Source: an uncultured Sulfurovum sp. (lineage in GTDB: Bacteria; Campylobacterota; Campylobacteria; Campylobacterales; Sulfurovaceae). Taken from it: DNA of 6,642 nt. Shown in pieces: positions 1 to 4,122 of the stretch. The stretch is taken from positions 1 to 6,642 of the forward strand of contig CAMZNQ010000327.1 in assembly GCA_947313765.1 (NCBI GenBank), read 5' to 3'. The first letter of the stretch is position 1, and every line of letters starts with the position of its first letter. The notes under the pieces are model-generated. The model was given only the letters and a program-made list of their open reading frames with translations, did no database searches and was not told where the DNA came from. The position numbers were made by a program, and so were the translations under genes.

Positions 1-195
1 ATAAAAAAATATGTCTTGATGCAAAATATAAATCAATTCGAAAATTTCCTGATTTATACTCTTTGGAAGACTTTGAATATGTTAAGAACATAGGATATTT
101 ATAAAATATTTGATAGAAACAAAACGGTTGGACGAGGTTTAATATATAGACGTATTATACCTGTGGTAAAAGTGATAAATGGAGTGAATAAATGA
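1..195 (+). pseudogene. 3' end of a broken gene, possibly a McrC-like PD-(D/E)XK nuclease
   Basis: Two reading frames together look like the C-terminus of one protein. The frame starting at base 3 is open to a TAA at 102-104 and encodes ICLDAKYKSIRKFPDLYSLE followed by DFEYVK. The frame starting at base 94 is open to a TGA at 193-195 and encodes DIYKIFDRNK then TVGRGLIYRRIIPVVKVING. Skipping one base near 90-95 would join them into a single protein whose stop overlaps the next gene's start as ATGA, the usual sign of a coupled operon. A hydrophobic stretch followed by DAKYK resembles the catalytic (D/E)xK strand of McrC and DUF2357-type nucleases, where an EDDI or RDDLY-like helix follows. The nuclease call is inference from a short motif. 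The 5' part of the gene lies outside the window. An alternative reading is one frame with a single TAG at 91-93, but its upstream half looks less protein-like. Confidence 0.45.
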
Positions 196-1046
196 TAAAA
201 ATAGATAAGATACAATTACATAACTTTAGATTTTTTATAGATGAAGAGGAGCATAATAGTTTTGAACTTAATGGTTACAATATGCTTCTGTATGGAGAGA
301 ATGGTAGTGGAAAAAGTTCTTTATATAAGGCTTTTGAGTTTTTGGCTCAAAGAGACATAGAAGAGAAAAAGTTTTTAGAATCTAAAAATATATTTAAAGA
401 TGGAGATGTCTCTCTTTTTTTTAAATTAAATAATGGAAAAGATATAGTTATAGATGTAGAAAATTTAATAAATAGAGATAAATATATAGATGGATTATCT
501 ATGTATAAACCTATGTTGGAGTATAAAAATCTTTTAAAAATACATTATGAAATAGATAAAAGTAGAGATGAGATAAATATTTATGAAATGTTAAGAGACG
601 CATTTAAAGAGTATCCTATTGATAATAATCAACTTCTTTCAGATATAAAAAATCCAGATAATTATTTTGAGCTATTAGAAAATATTTTAAATAGTACTAT
701 TTTAGATAAAGTAAATAGATATATTGTTAAATTTGACAAATATTTTTATATAAAAAAATTCTTTTTTGATAAGGAGTTTACAGATGATGGAAAAGTTGAA
801 TTTATAGTAAATATTAAAATTGACTTCATGAATAAAAATATAGATTATTATCATAACTTTTTAAATGAAGCAAAACTTTCAGCATTAGCAATGGCAATAT
901 ATTTTTCTATTATACGAGATATATCTAATAATATAGAAAATAATGGTTTAAAATTGCTTATTTTAGATGATTTACTCATATCTCTTGATATGAGTAATCG
1001 CTTAAGTTTAATTGAGATTATTAAAAATATAAGAGAAGGATTGTAA
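192..1046 (+). CDS. AAA/SMC-like ATPase, truncated after Walker B
   Basis: This is an ABC/SMC-type ATPase head of the RecF/AAA_15/AAA_23 kind, found in many accessory and defence operons. Residues 1-15 form the typical first strand (KIQLHNFRFF). Walker A is GENGSGKS at 35-42. A signature-like helix, NEAKLSALAMAIYFS, lies near 225-239. Walker B is LLILDD at 255-260 with the D-loop SLD at 264-266. The protein ends only 18 residues later, so the strand carrying the switch histidine (usually a THD-type motif) and the rest of the lobe are missing. It is probably a non-functional remnant. The start is supported by GGAG seven bases upstream and by a 4-base ATGA overlap with the preceding broken gene. 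Ile codons are mostly ATA and base composition is more AT-rich than in the downstream genes, which suggests horizontal acquisition. Its natural partner was probably the upstream gene. Confidence 0.8.
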   Translation: MIKIDKIQLHNFRFFIDEEEHNSFELNGYNMLLYGENGSGKSSLYKAFEFLAQRDIEEKKFLESKNIFKDGDVSLFFKLNNGKDIVIDVENLINRDKYIDGLSMYKPMLEYKNLLKIHYEIDKSRDEINIYEMLRDAFKEYPIDNNQLLSDIKNPDNYFELLENILNSTILDKVNRYIVKFDKYFYIKKFFFDKEFTDDGKVEFIVNIKIDFMNKNIDYYHNFLNEAKLSALAMAIYFSIIRDISNNIENNGLKLLILDDLLISLDMSNRLSLIEIIKNIREGL

Positions 1047-1081
1047 ATTAATGAAAAAGATAAACAGAATGGTGCAGAGTT

Positions 1082-1780
1082 ATGAGTAATAGTGGACTTG
1101 ATATTTACGCTTTAGCAGAGGATATGTTAGACATACATGAAGTAACACCAATTTTAAATGAGTACTATTTTGAGACGCTTAAAGAGCTGAAATTTAAAAC
1201 CCTTCTTGATGTTGGGTGTGGTTCAGGTAGTTTTTTAGAAGAGATAGGTTTAAAATATCCAAATGTAGAGACAATGGGGATTGATTTAAGTCCTGTAATG
1301 GTAAAGAACTCCAAGGCAAAGGGGTTAAATGTTCACTGTATTGATTTGTGTAAAGTTGAGCAGAAGTTTGATGTTATTACAGCTATTTTTGATATGGTAA
1401 ACTATCTTGATGAAAATCAGTTAAAACGTTTTTTAGGTTGCATTGAGAATCGGTTGGAGAAGGGTGGATATTTTATCTGTGATATAAATAGTCTATATGC
1501 CTTTAAAGTTGTAGCTTCTGGTAACTTCATTAAAGATGTAGGAGATAGGTTTTTAACTATTGATTCTGATTACATAGAAGAGGATGGTGTCTATTATATG
1601 GACTTTACCTACTTTGAGGGTATAGATGGATGTTATAAGAAATCTCAAGATAGCATTACACAATACTATCATAGAGTAGATAAGATGAATAGCTTAACAG
1701 AGATGAAGCTTATATCAAAAATACCTATAGCAATATATGGGGATGAGACAGAGAAGTTCTATCTTATTTTTAAAAAATAG
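1082..1780 (+). CDS. Class I SAM-dependent methyltransferase
   Basis: This is an intact 232-residue Rossmann-fold methyltransferase, presumably cytosolic. Motif I is LLDVGCGSGS at 41-50, the glycine-rich SAM loop. The acidic residue that binds the SAM ribose is D68 in MGIDLSP. D88 follows in HCIDLC, where the adenine-contacting acidic residue is usual. The post-I/IV strand reads FDVITAIFDMVNYL at 96-109; this D-x-x-N-Y-L pattern is typical of small YqeM-like (Methyltransf_25) proteins. GGYFICDIN at 128-136 is the next core strand. The substrate cannot be read from sequence. The ATG at 1082 is the only usable start in this frame, because a TAA lies in frame at 1061. It has no good Shine-Dalgarno of its own and may be translated by coupling to a short upstream frame. 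The stop at 1778-1780 directly abuts the stop of the convergent adaptor gene. Confidence 0.88.
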   Translation: MSNSGLDIYALAEDMLDIHEVTPILNEYYFETLKELKFKTLLDVGCGSGSFLEEIGLKYPNVETMGIDLSPVMVKNSKAKGLNVHCIDLCKVEQKFDVITAIFDMVNYLDENQLKRFLGCIENRLEKGGYFICDINSLYAFKVVASGNFIKDVGDRFLTIDSDYIEEDGVYYMDFTYFEGIDGCYKKSQDSITQYYHRVDKMNSLTEMKLISKIPIAIYGDETEKFYLIFKK

Positions 1781-1790
1781 CTACTTTTTC
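1772..1790. terminator. Possible weak bidirectional terminator between abutting stops
   Basis: AAAAAATAG and CTACTTTTT form a 9-base inverted repeat with one mismatch, centred exactly between the two convergent stop codons. The stem is A/T only apart from its centre, so folding would be weak. T runs lie on the 3' side in both directions. No better terminator was seen for either the methyltransferase or the adaptor gene. Confidence 0.3.
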
Positions 1791-2572
1791 TCTTTAATTA
1801 TAACTTTGGCATACATACCAGGGAAGATGTTTTTATCTCCTTTATCAAATGAGATACGCATCTGAATCTTGTGTGTCATTGGATTTGCATCTGGTACAAT
1901 AGCTTTAATTGTTCCAATTGTTTTGTATTTGATTGAAGGTATTGTTACCTCAAGTTGTTGACCTATATTTACCATACCAATAATACTTTCTGAAACAGAT
2001 ACATGAATCTCTAGTGCCTCTGTATCGGTTAGCATAATTGTCAACATCCCTGGCATAATCATATCACCTGCTTTAATATTTCTACGAACTACTACACCAT
2101 CTGATGGGGCTTTCATCTTTAGATAGTTAAAGATAGTTGCCATCTGTTTTGCTTTAATAGAGGCTTGTTTTACCAAAACTTGTGCAGAGTCTAGCATGGC
2201 AGATACATTTTCTGCTTGTGAATCTAAATCATCTATATCCATCATTGGTATTTTGTTTCTAGCTTTTAATCTATTTTTTTTCTTGTTGATGTTCTCTAGC
2301 CGTTTTCTCCAAAATTCAACTACAATTTTAGACTGTTCTAACATTAAGTCTGCTTGTGATTTCATAATATCAAATTCAGCAGATTCCATTTCATAAAGCT
2401 CATCTTCACGTTTAACTTTATCTCCAACCTTTACAAATACTTTCTTGATATATCCCATGTATCTACTACCAATCATCTTTTGACCATCAGAGATAACAGT
2501 ACCTGTAATGGTAATGTCATCTGCTTGTAGATTTATGATGAGTAGAAAAGTTACAATTAATATCTTTTTCAT
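1781..2572 (-). CDS. Short periplasmic adaptor (HlyD/RND membrane fusion protein)
   Basis: This is a membrane-fusion-type adaptor, the periplasmic link between an inner-membrane pump and an outer-membrane channel. A signal peptide covers residues 1-17 (cleavage after LQA). The first lipoyl half is at about 35-62 (GYIKKVFVKVGDKVKREDEL). An alpha-hairpin of roughly 90 residues follows (65-152, rich in K, Q and M). The second lipoyl half is at 153-182 (MKAPSDGVVV, then IKAGDMIMPG). The beta-barrel runs from 186 to 260 and includes the family-typical NIFPGMYAKVII. At 263 residues it is much shorter than usual adaptors (350-400) and lacks a membrane-proximal domain. AAAAGGA lies 5 bases upstream of the ATG. 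It follows the cytochrome gene by 29 bases, probably in one operon. No RND, ABC or MFS pump or TolC gene is in the window, so its transporter is unknown. Confidence 0.85.
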   Translation of the reverse strand: MKKILIVTFLLIINLQADDITITGTVISDGQKMIGSRYMGYIKKVFVKVGDKVKREDELYEMESAEFDIMKSQADLMLEQSKIVVEFWRKRLENINKKKNRLKARNKIPMMDIDDLDSQAENVSAMLDSAQVLVKQASIKAKQMATIFNYLKMKAPSDGVVVRRNIKAGDMIMPGMLTIMLTDTEALEIHVSVSESIIGMVNIGQQLEVTIPSIKYKTIGTIKAIVPDANPMTHKIQMRISFDKGDKNIFPGMYAKVIIKEKK

Positions 2573-2601
2573 CTATGTCCTTTTCCGATTTTTTATTAAG
2601 A

Positions 2602-3012
2602 CTACCATTTTCGTAGATTGATATGGCACTTTAAACACTGCTGTGCAATTTTACTATATGCTTGAAGCGCTTGTTTAGGATCGCCATCTTCAAAACGCTC
2701 TTCTATATCATTTGCTTTTTGTGTAATCTTCTTTTTTAGCTTATTTGTCATCTTTAGACTGTTGTTTAACCACTTCTCATATATATCTGTATTTTCAACT
2801 TCTGATTTGATTGGACGTACCTTAATTATGGTCTCTTTAAGGGTTTTTACACCATCTTTAACAATATCAATATTGTTATAAAAGAAGCCTGTTTGTATAT
2901 CCTGCATTGCTTGTGCCATCTTTTGCATATCTAGTATTCTATCAGCCTGAGTGTATGTTGTTGCCGAAGCAAAAGTTGCTATTATTGCTGTTGCTATTAC
3001 TATTTTTTTCAT
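2602..3012 (-). CDS. Small exported cytochrome, class II (c'/c556)-like
   Basis: This 136-residue protein has a signal peptide at 1-17 (cleavage after FASA) and a single haem c site, CLKCH, at 126-130, only six residues from the C-terminus. Placing the haem motif at the end of an all-helical, lysine-rich mature chain of about 119 residues is the hallmark of class II cytochromes (cytochrome c' and c556), which are periplasmic four-helix bundles. Methionines 29, 32 and 36 on the first helix lie where the sixth haem ligand of c556-type proteins is found, so a six-coordinate haem is possible. The family call is by architecture; overall similarity is not obvious. Roles for such proteins include electron transfer and NO or small-ligand binding. 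It is the first gene of an apparent operon with the adaptor. AAGGA lies about 11 bases before the ATG, and a strong promoter lies further upstream. Confidence 0.75.
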   Translation of the reverse strand: MKKIVIATAIIATFASATTYTQADRILDMQKMAQAMQDIQTGFFYNNIDIVKDGVKTLKETIIKVRPIKSEVENTDIYEKWLNNSLKMTNKLKKKITQKANDIEERFEDGDPKQALQAYSKIAQQCLKCHINLRKW

Positions 3013-3047
3013 GTTTGTAGTATCCTTTTTTGTAAGTTATTACTATT

Positions 3048-3076
3048 ATTGTAACAGATTATCTTTATTTTTTCAA
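3048..3076 (-). promoter_or_regulatory. Sigma70-type promoter for the cytochrome-adaptor operon
   Basis: Read on the minus strand, TTGAAA (3076-3071) is followed by a 17-base spacer and TACAAT (3053-3048), each one or two bases from consensus. It lies 36-64 bases upstream of the cytochrome start, so transcription would begin close to the AAGGA ribosome binding site. It is the best-formed promoter in the window. Confidence 0.65.
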
Positions 3077-3082
3077 TAAAGA
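3062..3082. repeat. 8-bp inverted repeat over the -35 box, possible operator
   Basis: TCTTTATT (3062-3069) and AATAAAGA (3075-3082) form a perfect 8-bp inverted repeat with a 5-base spacer. It covers the -35 hexamer of the minus-strand promoter. A regulator binding here could block or assist the cytochrome-adaptor operon. In such AT-rich DNA an 8-bp palindrome can also arise by chance, and it matches no operator I know. Confidence 0.3.
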
Positions 3083-3163
3083 AATTATTCATTACTTTGC
3101 TTAACATTATATTAATTGATTATTTATCTTTATGTACTTTAAGTGTATATTCAAATAATTCTC

Positions 3164-3196
3164 GATAAAATCCACTCATAAATCAAAATAAAAGGA
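3164..3196 (+). promoter_or_regulatory. Candidate -10 and RBS for the hendecad-repeat protein
   Basis: GATAAAAT at 3164-3171 is a plausible -10 element about 34 bases before the start codon. It has no clear -35, as is common in Campylobacterota promoters. AAAGGA at 3191-3196 is a strong ribosome binding site eight bases before the ATG at 3205. The 192-base divergent region 3013-3204 holds this and the opposing cytochrome promoter. Confidence 0.4.
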
Positions 3197-3204
3197 CTTT
3201 TTCT

Positions 3205-3939
3205 ATGAAAAAAATCGTAATTATTAGTGCAGTAACAGCAGCAATGTTAACAACAGCGTCAGCAGACTTCTCTTTTGGAGATATGTTTAAAGATATGAAA
3301 GATGCAGCGACATCTATGAGTAAAGATGCAAAAGATTCAGTAGCGTCATTGAAAGATGGTGCAGTTGAGACTTCTAAATCTGCAGAAAGAACAGTTACAA
3401 ATGTAAGTTCTGATGTAAAAGACTCTTCAGTTAAAGTATCTGATGATTTAAAAACAGCAGAGGTTTCAACATCTAAAGATAGTAGAGATTCAGTAGTTGA
3501 GTTAGCAGAAGATACAAAAGATTCAATCTCAAATACAACAAAAGATTTAAAAGACTCTTCAACTATCGCTTCTAAAGATATGAAAGATTCTGCTATCTCT
3601 GTATCTAAAGATGTTAATGATGCTACTAAAACTATCTCTAAAGATACAACAACAAATGTAACTACTGTTTCAAATGATACAAAAGATTCAGTTAAAACAG
3701 TTTCAAATGATACAAAAGATTCAGTTAAAACAGTTTCAGATGATGCAACAGATACAGCTAAAACAGCTACAACAGATGCAAAAGATTCAGTTAAAACAGT
3801 TTCAGATGATGCAACTGATACAGCTAAAACTGTTTCAAATGATGCAACTGATACAGCTAAAACAGTTTCAGATGATGCAAATGATGTTTCTAATACAGCA
3901 TCTACAAATGTTAAAGATACAGCAGAAGATAAAAAATAG
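3205..3939 (+). CDS. Exported LEA-like protein of 11-residue repeats
   Basis: This 244-residue protein has a clear signal peptide (residues 1-20, AxA site ASA before D21). From residue 56 to 242 it consists of 17 consecutive 11-residue units without a break in phase; less regular copies start near residue 38 (MSKDAKDSVAS). A typical unit is VSNDTKDSVKT. Small apolar residues (V, A, T) recur at unit positions 1, 5 and 9, a 4-4-3 spacing that puts them on one face of a helix, while D, K, S and T fill the rest. This is the hendecad pattern of group 3 LEA proteins and some amphipathic or right-handed coiled coils. No aromatic residue or cysteine occurs in the repeats. It is likely periplasmic, helical or disordered until bound, with a stress-protection or structural role by analogy only. 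A hairpin follows the gene, which looks monocistronic. Confidence 0.8.
   Translation: MKKIVIISAVTAAMLTTASADFSFGDMFKDMKDAATSMSKDAKDSVASLKDGAVETSKSAERTVTNVSSDVKDSSVKVSDDLKTAEVSTSKDSRDSVVELAEDTKDSISNTTKDLKDSSTIASKDMKDSAISVSKDVNDATKTISKDTTTNVTTVSNDTKDSVKTVSNDTKDSVKTVSDDATDTAKTATTDAKDSVKTVSDDATDTAKTVSNDATDTAKTVSDDANDVSNTASTNVKDTAEDKK
3370..3930 (+). repeat. Tandem 33-bp repeat array (17 units) within the coding region
   Basis: The array is 561 bases, exactly 17 x 33. Units at 3667-3699 and 3700-3732 are identical. Units at 3733, 3799, 3832 and 3865 are close variants (GTTTCAGATGATGCAACTGA type), and the one at 3766 is a hybrid of the two forms. Units before about 3600 match mainly at the protein level. 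This gradient suggests recent duplication or homogenisation towards the 3' end of the gene. Confidence 0.85.
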
Positions 3940-3961
3940 TCTTATCTTTACTTCTCTCAAC

Positions 3962-3988
3962 AGGGTTATCAGTTTTACTGATAACTCT
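3962..3988 (+). terminator. Hairpin after the repeat-protein gene, likely terminator
   Basis: GTTATCAGT (3965-3973) and ACTGATAAC (3977-3985) form a perfect 9-bp stem with a TTT loop. AGG and TCT on the flanks extend it to 12 pairs, including one G-U. It begins 22 bases after the stop codon. The sequence after it is pyrimidine-rich (ATCTCCTCTCC) but has no continuous T run, so it may be a weaker terminator or an mRNA-stabilising hairpin. Confidence 0.55.
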
Positions 3989-4084
3989 ATCTCCTCTCCA
4001 TATTTAATTCGTAACCTTTAGTAGCTTTAATTATCTTAATATAAAAATAACAAATATATATTTATTATATATATCAAAAAATGT

Positions 4085-4116
4085 TATTATAATTATAATA
4101 TAAACACTACAAAGGG
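4085..4116 (+). promoter_or_regulatory. Palindromic -10 region and RBS for the DUF302-like gene
   Basis: TATTATAATTATAATA at 4085-4100 is a perfect 16-base palindrome containing two TATAAT hexamers (4088-4093 and 4094-4099) on the + strand. Either could be the -10 for the gene starting at 4123. No -35 is evident in the AT-only stretch upstream (about 4031-4075). AAAGGG at 4111-4116 is the ribosome binding site, six bases from the ATG. The palindrome may also act as an operator, though AT-rich DNA produces such symmetry easily. Confidence 0.45.
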
Positions 4117-4122
4117 ATAACA

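Noticed and set aside
136..161. Hairpin GGTTTAATA / TATTATACC with an 8-base loop
   Set aside because: It has one mismatch, no T run after it, and lies within the probable coding remnant, so it is not a credible terminator or attC site.
2196..2396. Open frame on the + strand opposite the adaptor's alpha-hairpin
   Set aside because: It is antisense to a well-supported gene, with no convincing ribosome binding site and phenylalanine- and serine-rich output typical of reversed Lys/Glu codons.
3370..3930. Regular repeats that could suggest a CRISPR array
   Set aside because: The units are directly adjacent with no unique spacers, and they encode a continuous in-phase protein repeat.
3674..4021. 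Long stop-free second frame across the 33-bp repeats (glutamine-rich repeats)
   Set aside because: A 33-base unit keeps every stop-free frame open, so this frame is a by-product of the repeats. It has no ribosome binding site or signal peptide, and the gene in the other frame has both.
4050..4078. Alternating AT stretch resembling a replication origin or operator
   Set aside because: It is simple low-complexity AT sequence ahead of a promoter. No DnaA boxes, iterons or conserved dyad were visible.
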